NCBI GenBank assembly: GCA_030062745.1
Contig: CP099842.1
Span: 2,418,001 to 2,482,000, forward strand
From: Capitulum mitella
Lineage: Eukaryota > Arthropoda > Thecostraca > Pollicipedomorpha > Pollicipedidae
Direction: 5' to 3'
DNA length: 64,000 nucleotides
A program made the translations under genes and the position numbers. The notes under the pieces are model-generated. The model did not search any database. It was not told where the DNA came from and saw only the letters and a list, made by a program, of their open reading frames with translations. This document shows positions 12,741-26,700 of this stretch, piece by piece. Within the stretch, counting starts at the first letter, position 1; every line of letters starts with the position of its first letter.

Positions 12741-15700
12741 CAGACGTCCGCCAGCGGGTCCGGGAGACCGGGCCCTGGTCTTGCCACCGTTGATACTCTG
12801 ATAGGCGAAACAAAAACGCCCCAGCTGACATTCCAGCCGCATGGAAACTTACAGGGGTCGCCCAGCACCTCCGAGTCGCCCCTAAACGGCGCAAAAACAA
12901 TCCAAATGGGAATTCTTGTCTGCCTTGGCACTTTTTGCACTTGGTCGACACATGGGCGAAACAAGGCCAAATTCGAACGTGGCCTGAACTGCAATCCAAA
13001 CCGCTCGGGGTGATTGATGGAGGAAAATTGTCGTGGCGGTCTGTCCGTTTTACGAAGTGCTCCTTGGCTGGCCTATTACGATGGGTGAAAACATGCATCA
13101 GCGGAAAACGAATTGCCTTCTACCAAACGCAGAGCACATTAGATTTTACTACGGATGCAAATGGCATACGAGTCATTTAGCTGAGCCCATTTTGCAGCTA
13201 CAATTGTTTGCATCTCGAATGCTTCCTGACCTCTACGCTAATCATAGAAACAAACAACAGGAAGTACGCCGCATGCAGGTTGGCGCTGTTTAGAAACATA
13301 GTTTGACACGTGTGGCCATGCAGTCTTGGACTGCTGCATTGCTACAATTTCCTGAATTCGTTGTTTCGAACTTAGTCACCGTCCTACCTATATCCGCATA
13401 CTGCCGCGAACTGCCATCATCCCCAAGAACAGAGTCAAAGACGTTGCTGTTTTTAAATTTTCGGGGGAATGACTGAATGGACGCCCATTTTGAGATTTAT
13501 CGAGTGCCGTATTGCGTGTTCGTATTTTGCATTTTTGCGAAAACTCCTGCAGGAGCTGTCGGGGATTATTTCCAAAACTTTCTCCGGGAAATCACAACGT
13601 AAATTTGGGCGGTAAAATGGACCTAAAAACACTGTAGGTGGATATCGATACAGCTTGAAGATGATTTGTTCGCAAAATGGCAGTGTTGATAAGATTGCAG
13701 GGAAGTAAAAGCCGAGTCCACGGAGACACGCAGTCCATAAAATCAGCTGGCGCCAAGTGCATGGCAAAATGAGGGCGCGAGTTAAGGGAGAATGTTCTGT
13801 TGCTAAATGCCTTTTACGGACACCGTTTGTACACTCGCGAGTTCGTTTTGTCAGGGATGCAGATGCTGCCTACCTTCTTCAAAGACGAAAAAGAACACGT
13901 TTGTATAACGTCGGGAAAAGGAAACCTTCATTTCGTGGATTCAGAATGAAGCACAGTGTAAAATTAAGACGTGCAACCTAAATTCATTTGCTGAGACATG
14001 TTGAAGCAACTTGCTTACGCTGTTCAGCATTCCCAGCTTTCATTTGTTTGGTCACTGATGAAATATTACGAACATGTGCACTTGGTACTTGAAATGTCGT
14101 TATATTTAGATTGTGGTGCGGAAAACCAGGCGTAGAAGGCTTCTATATTTCATTAAAGAAATAAAAGGCTGTTCCACAAGTACTCATTCATCAAACCCAT
14201 CACAAAAGAAAAATATTTCACGCGAGGCCAACAAGCTGCGCGTGACTCATATACGGCTACACCAGGGCTCTCGTAAGAGGGTAATTCGTTCGGTCATGAA
14301 AAGAAACACCACCGCACTTCGAGACGAAACAGTGACGTCAGTGTTTGACTCTGCCAGGACAAAGGAGATGCCGGCCCGCGCGGCGGCGGCGGCGGCCATT
14401 TTGTTTCGCTGCCGGCAGCCTTGCAGCTATGCAATGCTAAACAAACCGGTCCCAAGGCCAGCAGTCGGCGGCGCTGCACTTGAACTTGACATTCCTGGGG
14501 CCGGCCCGCCGCCGTGCCGATCGAAGCCCTTGCCGTCGATGGTTTTTTTGCTGCGCCGGTCCCGTCACCGGCTGCGCGCGTCCGTCGGCCGGCGGCTGCG
14601 GTCGGCGCAAGCAGAAATAAATAGCGATTTCTGCTCCGGCCCGTGTTATTAGCGTGAGCCCGTCATCGGCCGGCCGCCGACGAGGAAGCGGCCAGGAGGC
14701 CCAGAATGTTAATGAGCGGGCGGCCGGGGCGTGATTCGGGCGCGCCGCGCCGTCGGGCCGCGTGCGCCGGTTACGCCGGCCCGGTGATGCGCACAGTGAA
14801 GGTCGCCGCTGCCGTGGCCGGCGGACATGAATCTGCGAGTCTGGGGAAATCCGGGCACATCACGCAGCGTCCGTGACGAGACTGGGCTGGACGGAGATGG
14901 TTGCCCTTCAACGAATGTTCAATTGGTGCTTCATTCTGTGTTTGCGACAACTAAAGTTGAAACAGCTGATCCTGAGAACTTTGGGTTATGTCTCAAAAGC
15001 CGATGCTATTGCATTAAAAAAGGTCATTAGAATTTGTTCGTGGTGAAATGAGAGCTGCTCAGAAAGGAAGGTTGCAACAAGCTGAATGTTTCGTTAAAAA
15101 AAAACAGAAGCTGGAACAGAAGCGGGTAATAGATGAAAAGACTGAGCCCTTCTAGCGTCTCCTGAACTTTGTTGGGGTTAGATGGATCAGCGTGTAGGTG
15201 GAATTTGCGATGAATTCTAGACCTGATTTCAATCCAGACTCACTGAATCTGTCGTAACACTTAGCAAACACAAATTCATTTTTTTGCACCATTATGACAC
15301 TCCAACATGAAATCCAATAAACATATGGACCAGCAAATGTGACGCCAATAAAAAGGCAAAAGGCAGCCGTGCCGATTCAGAGCTGGAACTGACGACAAAC
15401 AGGCGGCGGCCATTTTCGGACTCTCTTAGCCCGTCTCTGCCTTCCCCAGTTATTTCAATTGGATCCGTCCTTCCGAAAACGGTATGAAATCGCACCCGGA
15501 TCTAGATAACTCCGGTTCTCTCACAAATACCTGCCACCGCGAAAGGGCATGGACGTCAGCTATTTCACGGCTATTTTGATATCTGGACGCAATGTTTTCG
15601 ACAGGCCGTATCATCGCCAAGATCAATGTTTCATCAAGCAGAATATCTCCGCTAAGTAAAGCTGACCGACCGCAGCCTGAGATTTCAAGGCACCACGGCG

Positions 15701-15772
15701 TTTGAGTATAAAGGAAGCCGTATCTCGTGGTGCAAAAGAGGGGAATTTGGCATCTGAAGCATATAGCATTAT
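12741..15772. other. No gene seen
   Basis: This is mostly AT-rich, with a GC island at 14.36-14.82 kb that begins just after a TGACGTCA octamer (14333-14340). Nothing else stands out. Confidence 0.55.
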
Positions 15773-15900
15773 CTGATGCTGTGGTTACAATGCTCGTGAC
15801 TTGTATACATGCATACATATTTACTACATACATGCATATTTACATTACGTGACTTACATTACATGCATCCCTGATGCTGTGGTTACAATGCTCGTGACTT
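15773..15900 (+). repeat. Perfect 30-base direct repeat, copies 98 bases apart
   Basis: The 30 bases starting CTGATGCTGTGG at 15773-15802 recur exactly at 15871-15900. The 68 bases between are rich in ACATACATGCAT words. No inverted ends are visible. It could be a local duplication or the two flanks of a small insertion. Confidence 0.9.
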
Positions 15901-16194
15901 CACTCACACACATTTCCGGAGATCTGGCCCAAAGAACACTGCCTGGAAACTTCGTTATACTTAGAAATGACTTGCAGACGTGACAACGGATAGCGCATAC
16001 CGTTCTGTCGCGTCCCTGATGCATTCCAAGGTTCTGGAAAGCACTCATTGGTTCGTTTAACACAACTCTGCCATGGTTTTTTTACAACAAAATGGGAATT
16101 TTCCGGAAATACTATTTTCCATTGTCTGAAAGCTTGCGACGAAGCAAGCGCAAGTCCTGCACTGACACTTTTGATCCACACAGAGCTTGACCAG

Positions 16195-16265
16195 CTGAAT
16201 CTCAGGCTGGCAAACTGAATCTGAGCCGAACTGAGCCGGCAAACCGGCCGAATCTCAGGCTGGCC
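16195..16265 (+). repeat. Short local duplication
   Basis: GAATCTCAGGCTGGC occurs at about 16198 and again near 16251, with a shuffled GAATCTGAGCCGAAC between them. It is a small imperfect tandem duplication. Confidence 0.6.
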
Positions 16266-16738
16266 GGAAGCCACGCCGGATGTTTTGGCAACGGGCAGGC
16301 ACGCATCTCACCGAACTACCCTTATCTGTATGCAAATTGCGTTTTTGCCTGAAGGATGAGCATTATTTAGCATCACACGCTCAGCCGAGCCGCTCGGGGT
16401 GTGGCCGGCGGAATCAAACACGAAAAACCGCCGAAAGAAGCCGCCACAAAAACCACGTTATTACTGGGGTTTTTACGCGGCAGTCACCGGGTGACATCTG
16501 GGATCAAAATCCGGTGAATAATTCCGAACCAGAAGAAAGTTTCCAAGGCGATCCATCATCAGCCACCAGATGTCTCTCGAGACTGTACACGGATGTTTAA
16601 CTGTTTAAATGATGAATGTCGCTTTTCTTTATTTCAAATGCCGGCCTAGTAAATCACGCGAGTAAAATGTATAGGAAAATAAGAAACTGAGCCTCATGGC
16701 TAATACTCGCCCATGAATAAGCGGCAGAGCTTGCCTTC

Positions 16739-16744
<6 letters not shown>

Positions 16745-16791
<47 letters not shown>
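16745..16791 (+). repeat. (CT)n microsatellite
   Basis: About 23 uninterrupted CT units sit at the edge of a GC-rich island. The complementary strand gives an artefactual RERERE frame. Confidence 0.97.
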
Positions 16792-16793
<2 letters not shown>

Positions 16794-17999
16794 CCTCTCT
16801 GACCACGTCCTCGCACGTTCCCAAGCCTGAGTGCACGGCAGGAGACGCGCTGACAAAGGAGCCGACCGTCGGCGGCGGAGGCAGAAAATCGCCATCTTCC
16901 GTCCGGCGGACGCGTGCCTGATGAGGACGCCTCCCGGCGGCGTACCCTGCCCTGCCGACGCACCTGCCTCCAGCCCCGGGCGGCCCTGCAGACGGTCGCG
17001 TCCCGTCCCGGACCCGCTCCGTCCGCAGGAGGGCTTCTCCGCCGTCCCAGGTGTCCAGCTGGCCCGTTTGGGGGGTGGGGTGACAGACGGTGACCAGGCC
17101 GATGGCTGGGGAGCAGAGCAGCTATTTCACCTGCCGCCGGCCGTGGACGGGGGACAGCTCGCAGGACGGCCGTGGCTGCGTCGCTGGTTTAAATACGACG
17201 CATGGGAGCCAATTTACGGTGTTTCGCAAGACGCGGGCCACAAAAATGTTTGTGGGACCGTGGGAGCCGAGAAGTGAGTGCCGCCATGAGGGATGGTGAA
17301 GGTCGTGTGTTTATCTGGTAAAGGGAGGCATCCAGCCCGCCGTGAATTGGGTTTAATGCGTGGCTCTTTTTACCGTCCCTTTGTTGCTTTGCAGCACTTA
17401 CTGCGTCAAAGAAACTGTGCTGTTTCATAGTTTTGACACGCTTTGCTATTTTCGGCCAGACAACAGTTGAAAGGTGTGGTTTTCGAAAACCCTTGCTCAT
17501 TATTCTCGGTTACTTTGCGTTTTTTTTTTATTTTTTGCTTTTGTAAAGTAAAGGTGCATAAAACTATTACGATGCTCCCCAATGAAAACTCGGAGTCTGT
17601 AGCTTTGCCGCCCACCCTGAGCGCGGTTTTTGCCCACACCGAGTGACGACCACCTAAAGGGAAGTCCGAAAACATTACAGCGCAGCACAATCGACAGGCT
17701 CGCCTGTTTTGTCGTCGAACTGAAGGGTCATCGAACCCTGAGAACGGCCAGCCTGCCCCGCTGCGTGGGCCGGGCCGCTCCTTTCTGCCGTATGGGTTAT
17801 ACGAGCGCGGCGAGACGAAAGGTTTGTCCTTCTGCCAATGGCAATCAAACTAGTTTCTCGGGCTATGACAGCGGGGTCCCGTTTCCCCATTTGCTCGAAT
17901 CTGCCCGCAGATAATGAGCGCTGAAAGAGGTTTTCACACGGAGCGCAGCCGCGCGCGCTTTGAAGCGACCCTCCGGCGCCGAGTGTCGGGGCGGCGACA

Positions 18000-18205
18000 C
18001 TCAGCAGCACTCGGACCTCCGGTGGCACTCAGCCACGCTCCGGCACTCAAGTGATGCCCTGCAGTGTTCGAGCACTCAGGCGCCTCTCAAGCGACACTCA
18101 GATGAGTTTATGGTATGGCTTATTCGGGCGTCGCTTACATGGCACTCGGGGGCAATGTTGGGCACTCGGGTGGCACTCAGTCCTTACTCTCGTGGCACTC
18201 AAATG
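18000..18205 (+). repeat. Irregular GGCACTC-word repeat
   Basis: The words GGCACTC, GACACTC and AGCACTC occur about twelve times in 200 bases at irregular spacing, often followed by A or G. It looks like a decayed minisatellite. No fixed period is visible. Confidence 0.45.
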
Positions 18206-21200
18206 AAGTTCATGAGGCCCCTGGGCTTTATCGGCCGTCAGGAGACGATCTGCGTCACGTTCAGGATAACCGGCGGGGAGCATCTGAAAACGCTAGCTCA
18301 GGTCAATAGCAAAACCCAAAGTTCGCTTGAACCCCAGCCAGAACGTGCTGAACAACAGGCTTTTGTTACCAGGGACAGGATAGCGCACAAGCAAAAGGTC
18401 GCATGCTTAATAAATCGTGCCCATTGTCTCACCTTTCTGTTCTGGCAAATTCAGTGTCAAGGCGACGTTACAGCACTGATTACTTCATGGTTTCTGTATG
18501 GACAATTACTTTCTGAACGTCAAACGTTTCTCTTTTCCTTGCATCCTTCCAGAATCTGAAGAAGCGTGCCACTTTAAAACCTGGTCAGCGATTTATGCCT
18601 CAGTAATGCTGTTGCTACGATCAAATAAACAACGCTTATGGTAACAAGCATTTGTCCGTGCCACCACTAGCATAGCAACAGGCTTTTTAGTCACCTGCAA
18701 TGTACATAACAGCCTGAACACGCCAATATCTTATACCGATAACAAGGTGACATCCAATGGACAACTCCGTGTCGATTTTCAGACGGGCGGACCTGTAATT
18801 TTGGCATTGCTCTGCAAAACTGGATCCAATTCATCCACGCGTGGCGTCAACCGTACGACGCATTACATCATGTACAGCTCCTGGCAGCAGGCGCCCGGCC
18901 CTCCAGTATTTCAGAATTCAAGGTGAAAACCCAGCTCTCCCCAGCCGCACACTCGGCGCGGGCGAAATCTCATAACACGCCGGGCGCAGCACAAAAAGGT
19001 ATCGCCCCCATGAAAGGGATCAATTATGACAAGGTCGGCCCGGCGATCGGCTGACCTTGTCCGGTCGGCCGACACGGTGCAGATGCCGCCGATGCGCCGG
19101 CGGCACGCCCCAGAGGGCCCGCTCTGAGCGTCGAGGCGAGGCGAGGCCCGGCCGGATATGGGTCACCCGAGGCGGCCCGTCTCGGGCGAAACGCACCCGG
19201 CCGGGCCCCGAGTTCAACGTACTGGCATTCGGGGACCGTCACCGATAACGTGTGCTGAATCCCCACATGCCGACTCGGCCGGCCGCTCGGCCGGATAATT
19301 ATACATTTCAGACATTTTTCCAAAGAGTTATGATGGTCGCCCCGCGGAGACCGGCCAATTGGAAATACCGCGATTCAGACAAAGGGTGTATTAGCCCGGC
19401 CGGGTAGTGTTCCTGTTTATGCAGACAGGCGCGCGTTAATGGCGCTTAGTCCCCGAAATGTGCCCGGCGACACCGCGAAAACAAGTTGTGCCGCAAATAC
19501 ATCCCCCGGTGGCGAGTGACAGTGAAACGAGACGAACTGTGTCACCGATTGCTCGGGGTTTGCTGCTCGAGAGAGCAGCCTCGCCAGGAGCGAAACGACC
19601 GTTTACATAACGACTTTGACAGCCAATTCTGCCAGTCTGAGCTCACGGACGATATTTTACTTGGGACTCGTGCTCACACCCGGCCGAGTAACGAGAAATT
19701 CCCGACATCCCGGATGAAGATTTATGATTTGGCCGTTAAATAGCAGAGTGATTATGATAAATGACTGGTGATGACAGTGACAGCGAGGGTGCCCCGTGGA
19801 CGACGCATTAGGAGACGCACAATCATTTGGAAAAACACTGTGACCGTAATTTTGCCTAATGGCGCGTGCGGGAGACCTTGCGTAAATTCGGCGCGAGAAG
19901 TGAAGGCGATGTTGAAAACGAAATGTGACCACTGCTGTCACTTTTCAATCTGTTAAGGTGAAGTGAAATCGAGAGTTTACCTTTTGGTTGTTTGCAGGTG
20001 ATTTTCAACAATAACATAGCGTCTTGCGGGTTTTCGTAGTCAGCGCAACTGCCTACATACCACAACAAAAGAGCATGATATGCACATGATCTAGCACAAA
20101 TATGAATTAGATCTGAGGAAAGCGTTCCGCCAAAAAAATAGCTTTCAGCTTGGCGCCAAAAGTTCTGTGCGTATTTTATCCATCGCCCGTCTCATAACCG
20201 GCTAATCTGCAATAGGAAGGCACAACTTCAAAGAGCTCTTCACGGCCACGTCTTCACCCCCGCAGGGTCGAGCGCCTTGTAGCCGCCCGCGAATTACCGC
20301 CTGAAAGCAAAGAGCTGGAAGCTACCTCGCACCGCGCTGAGGAATTCCTTCCCGTCTCCCGCCGCTGCGCGCAGCTCGTTACGAATTAGCATGCACAGGG
20401 ACGGGCTTCATGCGGAGAACAGGGCGCCGCTCAGATGGCCTCTCCGAACTTCTTCCGCCGGACGTGGCTGGTCACCATCTGTCGAACCGCAGTTTTTCCA
20501 GATGTAAATCTACACTGCGCGCCCTCCGACGCGGGCTAATTGACTACCAGAGCGCGCTTATAGAGGGATAGCGTTCCACAGTCCCTAATTGCCGAGCGTT
20601 TTGCCTTGAATGCTCGGGCATTGTGCCTGCTGTTGCCCACAAATTGCGCGGCTGGCCGTGCATGTGCGCGCGTCTGTTTGCGTAAACCGCAGAGACACGC
20701 CGTAAAGAGCGCGGCGTGACTGGAGTGCGGCGGACGCTGCAGCAGATGTCTTCATTGGGGAGGCTCATCGCCGCTCGGTGGTTCTGCAAACGGCGTCTGC
20801 CCGCCCGTAGCCGGGCGGCGGCGAACGACGGCCTTGAATTAGTCTCGCCTGTCCATTAGGACTCTCATAACTCGCCACTTCTGTACAACGGCAGAGGCTG
20901 GCAACAAACGCGACTCATCCGGCGCGCCCGCGGCGAAATGTGTGCGCGTTTGTAGCGCCCTGCTCGGGTTAACGCCTGGAAGCATCTTGACCTGCAGGAG
21001 ATGGATAGTGATTGGGTGCCCCGTGCAACTTCAGGTAACGAGCTGGGAATGAATCAAACGTCATTCAAATAGTCCATGACCACGACAATTTAAAAAGACC
21101 TGCTGTCCTCCGGTCAGGGCCAAGCTGACAAGAAAACGAGCTTTTATCGCTTCATTTTCGAGCCCACACGGCCCCCTGCGCACTGCAAATGACATCAATC

Positions 21201-23706
21201 AGCAGCAAGTGCACGGTCCTCCGCGGAGGAGGAGCAGTGAAAGCGAACGAAGGGCGGAGCGCGCCCTTGTCCTCCCTCGCCGCGCCCTTGGAGTGCGTCG
21301 GCACGTCCGACACGTTGTCACGCCTCCCTGACAGCGCTGTTGTCGACGACAGGTCCGGCCATGGCTCCGGAGCCGACGAGAAGAGCGCGGGGCGGGCTCG
21401 GCCGGCGCCGCCGCCGTAAAACCGTATAAAATGGAAATTAATGAGCGCCGTCGGTCGGCTTTATTGGCGGCGGCCACTCGGCCGATGCGGCATTGCGAAA
21501 AGGCTCGCTCGCCCGCCGTGCGACGCGGGCAAGGCTGAGACCGTCCCGCGCGCGACAGCGGCGGTGCAGGCATTTCCGAACCCGTTTTATATCAGCCGTA
21601 AACACTTCGCTTTGGAGGTCGCGGCGAGATTGGTGGGCCGCGTGGGGGGGGGGGGGGTCACCGTGAGCAGTGTGCGAGCCGTGTCCGCTGGCGGGGCATG
21701 TCGGCCGACCAGCGGTGTAGGTTTTCTGATCGGGCGGCGAAGTGTCCACCTGTGCCTTGACAGTCACCGACAGCCTGCACCTGTGGCGGAACCACAGCGC
21801 CGACAGCAGACTGAGGAGCGAGCCTTGGGCGGTATCTGATGGATGTCGCGATATCGGTGCGGCTGGGAATACCGCGAACAGCTGATGACGCGCGCGCTGG
21901 TCAGCATTCCGTGAAGCCTGGCTTCAGGTGACGCCAGCGATGGACGTTAAAGAGCCGTGGGAACGTTGCTTGTCCGCATCCGTCCGCATCCGGCCCAGAC
22001 ACAGCTAGTTAGTGCTTCAACGTAAAACGTTTAACGCATAACTTAGGCCATTACCGTTATCGGACCCTGTATGATCAGACTATCATTCTCACGGCAGGAA
22101 AACCCTCCACTTGTCCAGCGAAGCCAGTAAGGGGCAAAGTACCGCTTTAACATACATTCCCCTGAGATATCTACTTATACTGGGGTCCATATTTGCATTA
22201 CAAACCTTGCAGGTGCGCATGATCTCGTTGGTGATTCGTTCCTCTTTCTGCGCACTTTTGCCTGGAAACAAACGCCTCTTTGTGGATAGGAACAGACTGC
22301 GACAGCCATCAGAAATGCCGTATGAATCTCAGTTCCTGTTCCTTCACTCTGATAATAAACACATTACTCTCCATCGTGCTCCAGATTGTCACTTGCCTCC
22401 GCGGTCGGCGTTTTTCCGCATTCCTCCGCCTCCATTCGCTCAAGAAGCGCCGTCTGTTGTCGGTCGTAGTAAATACGCCTCATTAGGCCGGGCCGGAGTA
22501 GCGGTTCTTTAACACGGCGCGCGGACATCCGTCAGCGACTTTACAGTCTCCGGCGACGTGCGGGGCGACCGCCACAACCCTTTTGGCCGTGTTCCGCCGT
22601 CAATAGGACACCGTTACTGCCGCTTTAGATCCCTAATCATCCCTCAAACGTCGCGCGGCTATCAAGATAGTGCGCGGCCGGCCGGCCGGCCGGTGCCGGG
22701 AGGGGCGGCTCGTCTCTGCGCGGCGGCGGCGGGCCGGGCGGGCCGGGTGCCGACAATGGCCGGCCTGCCGTGGCAGATGGCCGGACATCGGTCAGCGGGT
22801 CGGTCGGGCCGGGGGTCCGCGCCGCTGACCCGGCGGCCCGGTTTAGGCGGAGTGCTTTCCTGTGACGCGGCTGTCGCGCCCGGAGCGGGACGCGGTGCGC
22901 CCGTACCGTCCGCATTGTCTCAAAGGGCCGGGTTTGTGACTGCGACTCGCCGGCCCCAGGTCGTCCTCCCCCGTGGCGGCGCGCGAGAGGAAGAGCTTCT
23001 GAAGCGCCAAAGCGCAGCCACGCTAGAGACACTGAAATGTTCTGTGATGAATTTCCGTCACGTTGGCGCTGCCGGCCGCTCCCGACCCCGTGACGCGTCT
23101 TTCGGAGCGAGTGGGGCGCGCGTAAAATACGGTCCGACCGTCACACTTTCGGCCCAGTTCAAAGGGATTCACCGGAGCGCCCCGTCGCTCGCGCGGCCGC
23201 ACAACCCGACGCGAGGGGCGAGATTTCCAGGGGACCTTTTCAGCTCTCATTATCTATTGGCCGATAGTAGCAAATGGGGAAACGGGCGCCGCTGTCAAAG
23301 AGGAAGAAACTAGTTTGATTCTCATTGGCAGCAGGACAAACCTTTCCGCTTCTCTTCGCTCGTATTACCAACAGGGAAGAATGGAACGGGAGGTTGGACG
23401 CGCCGGGTCGGGACCGCCTCCGCGTGAATCACGTCTGAAGGGTTCAATGAACCCTGTCGGATCGGTCAATACTGGACGTCTGCGGTATATAAGAGATTTT
23501 CGGAAATCGGTATCATGTGTTATGGATGGTTCAGAATGTCGTTTCTCTGCATCACTCAGGTGACAACGACAAACGAATTCCTGTGAATGCACTTCGCCGA
23601 TAATATAAAAGTAGGTGCATCTGCCGTCAAGAAAGGTTTGTGAAAAGGAATGACTGAAAGCACCGCATTCCGAGGCTTTTCGATTGCTGGAAAATGATGC
23701 ATGAGT

Positions 23707-23708
23707 AT

Positions 23709-23773
<65 letters not shown>

Positions 23774-23774
23774 A
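23707..23774. repeat. (TA)n / TATG microsatellite
   Basis: A run of TA units is bordered by TATATGTATATG on both sides. It is a typical AT microsatellite. Confidence 0.97.
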
Positions 23775-26700
23775 AAGAAGATTGAAGAATGAGGAGTATT
23801 AAAGAATCCACTTTTTACCAATTCAGTTCTAAGAAGAACCAAGCACTGCAGATACTAATAACAGCGAAAGTAACTTGAATATCAAAGCAATAAATACATC
23901 TGGTGTTGTAATACCTCTTCACACATTACCACTTAGAAGGTTCTCATTGATGCCAAACAATCTGTCTGTTTTATTAATGTAGCATGGACAATAAGATCAA
24001 GACCTGTTCCACTTCATATTTATATCTGTCTCGGAATGGCCCGACATTTTTTCACCCACTTTCGCTCACATGTATTCGCACTTTTGTTGACCGCACATTT
24101 AATTTGAAATTGTTCTCACTGGGACACAAACAAACCTGGAAACATATGGACACGACAGCAGCCAAGAAGCTCGCTCAGCCCCACCCTTTGAACAAGACAT
24201 GCCAGAAGCAGCACCTGCTGCGTCGTGGGCGCCGTTTCCCGCCATTTTTCAGCCGGCGGCGCGCGCCCCCGCTTCCGCAGCCGCTGCAGGCAGGTGCATC
24301 CCCGCCGATTCAGCGAAGACGGTCTTCTCACGGGCGGCCGTTCTTAGGCGGACCGGGCGGAAGCCGGCCATTTCGCCTAGGAATGCCGAGGAAATTGGCA
24401 CCATTTTTTTACGGCGCGCCGCCCTTGTCCCCCGTGCTCACGTGCTGCGAGCAGCGGATCTGGAAACGGATGCCCATTTCCCGCGGGACGCACCGCCGCA
24501 TGGCACGTCCAGGGCGAGCTCCCGCCCGCTGAGGCCGATTAGCGCGCAGGTGATGTGAGGTGCTGCCTTGAGGATTGCGACAACCCGAGGCATCACCTGA
24601 AGACGCCCAGAGACCGATGACTGATTTCGTCGCGACGTCCAAGGCACACTGAGGTCGTCAAAAATGTCGCTACCTGATTTTGTACTTTGTACGGTTTTTT
24701 CTTTCAGATCTTTGCATCAGACCCTTTGCTCTCTATTCCCTGCCTCACAAATGGTTCGTATTCAAATCCAGTGTTAGGGTTCATTGACAATTATACGTTT
24801 ACTCTTTGGACTGGATGGATATAATCTCCGAACATTTTCCGTTTCTTCCGAATTTTTAAACCCTGTTTGGAGCGCGCCATGCATGAACGTCAGTTATCCT
24901 TGTTAGAGCCTTGTTGGACTTCGTGACAATATCAGTGCGAAGAAGACAGTTTCTTTGTTGTTTGTCTAGGTCCGAAAGCTGCATAACCAACGAATGAGTC
25001 TGCTTCTTTTGTTCACTGAAAAAAAAACGTTGAAATCTGCCTATCACTAAGATGCAATTAGGCTTTTTCTGCAGGTATTGTGCTTCTTTCTTATGTAATC
25101 TTTGAAATCGCAACTTCGCAGGGGTGAGAATCTTATTGTTCAGAAAAAGCACATTTACATACTGATGGCATGCTAATGCGCCTTTGTCAAACGTTTACTC
25201 GCATTACCTTAAGGTCTTTTCGATACAAGGCCCATTGTACTGATAAGGGGGAGCAAATTATAATTTTTGGCTTGCATTAAATCTAGAAATCTGATGAAGA
25301 GGGGCATTAAATTGAGGCCGGAAAATTTATAACATTGGACAGCTTTGCGCTCCGAGCCGTTGGACGGAATCGCTAACCGGTATCCCGCTGTGAAACTGTC
25401 AGATGAGCCCGGGATAGAATTTCACGCTTTTTGCCTCGGCCCAATAAAAACTGGGCCAAAAAGCCTGCTATTGTCAAGAACCATTGTATTTATGCGAAAC
25501 CCACAGGCTCGCACAGAAAAACGGGCTACATGCACGGTGTTTAAAAGAGCTGGAGCCAACGTGCTTTTGCGAACACTTTGCAGGGTTTCGGTATTTCAGG
25601 TATTGCAGGTATTTCGAACCAGTCGTCACGATTTGAGATAAACAGCATATACCATCAACTGGAATAGCACGTTCTGCGTTTTGGTTGTGTGTGCGGCCGT
25701 TTTGTGACAGGGCTGCCCTGATGACCAGGGCTCATCGTCACTCCTTTTATGGCACACCACACGTCGGCGGTGCTCGCTTCCGCGCCGCCTTATCTAAAGG
25801 CCCACCCTGGAGCGCCGGTACACGGCAGCTATTCCGACCCGGACCTCAGGAATGGATGAAATAATGATATCGGTCCCCGGCTTCATTTTTGGGGCTGGTT
25901 TGGTCGCGGCGGTCTAACCACCAATCTGATACGGCTCGTCCAAAAACATTTCGGCTTGTTATCAAACTTCGGGCGGGATGGTTTGCGTGTTTTGCCCTTT
26001 CGCGGTGGCCAGGTATTTTCCAAGTTCATGTCACCAGCAGCCTTCTCCCTGGTCCTCAAACCCGCGGTCAGTAAGCTGAGCTCCGATCAGAACCCTCTGG
26101 TAACGTCCCTGTGGGAAGCCACGATGCGATTTCGTCGGCCGCCGATTTTGAGCGGTGGCCATAGGATACCAGTTCACAGCGTGCGGTAGCCATCAATCAC
26201 AGCAACTCTTTCAAGGCGCCTCGGGCTGCCAGAGACCTCGGGTGAGTCCCGGCTCCGCTCAAAAGCCGGACCGACGTGGAAGAGCCGGCTGCGACGGCGG
26301 CTGTGGCGCTAATAACACCGATTCCCGGCTGTAATTGCCGCCCGATTCAGAACCAGGCATACTGCGTCAGACCCGAGCCTCAGCCTCCGTCGACCCGTCC
26401 CCTCCCCCCACCGAAAACCGTCCGTCGTCAGAAAAAAATGAATGAGAGCCTGTCCGGCCAGACCGCCGGCGGCGAAGATATCCCTACCGACCCGCAGCCG
26501 GCGGCCGCCGTGACCTTCGTCGGCGACTTTTAACTCGTCCGGCTGCATGGCTGTCGGCCGAGTCAAAATGGCGCTGCCCCGCTGGCTTTTTGCTGCCGGC
26601 TGTCCGGGAGGCGGCGGCGCTTTGCTGCACGGCTTTATCAGTTTACACGGTGTGCTAATTTGACATCGGACCCGAGAAAGTGGCCCAGCGACCTTGCCTA

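Larger units (their letters stand above)
15901..23706. other. No gene seen; many GC islands
   Basis: GC-rich islands lie near 16.80-17.22, 18.94-19.26, 20.88-21.83 and 22.44-23.30 kb. A G14 run is at 21644-21657 and (GGCC)n words near 22680. The longest frame, 251 codons at 22558-23313, is rich in Arg, Gly, Ala and Pro with no recognisable domain. Confidence 0.55.

Noticed and set aside
22558-23313. 251-codon open frame on the + strand
   Set aside because: It is rich in Arg, Gly, Ala and Pro, overlaps long frames on the other strand, has no recognisable motif and lies wholly in a GC-rich island where stops are rare.
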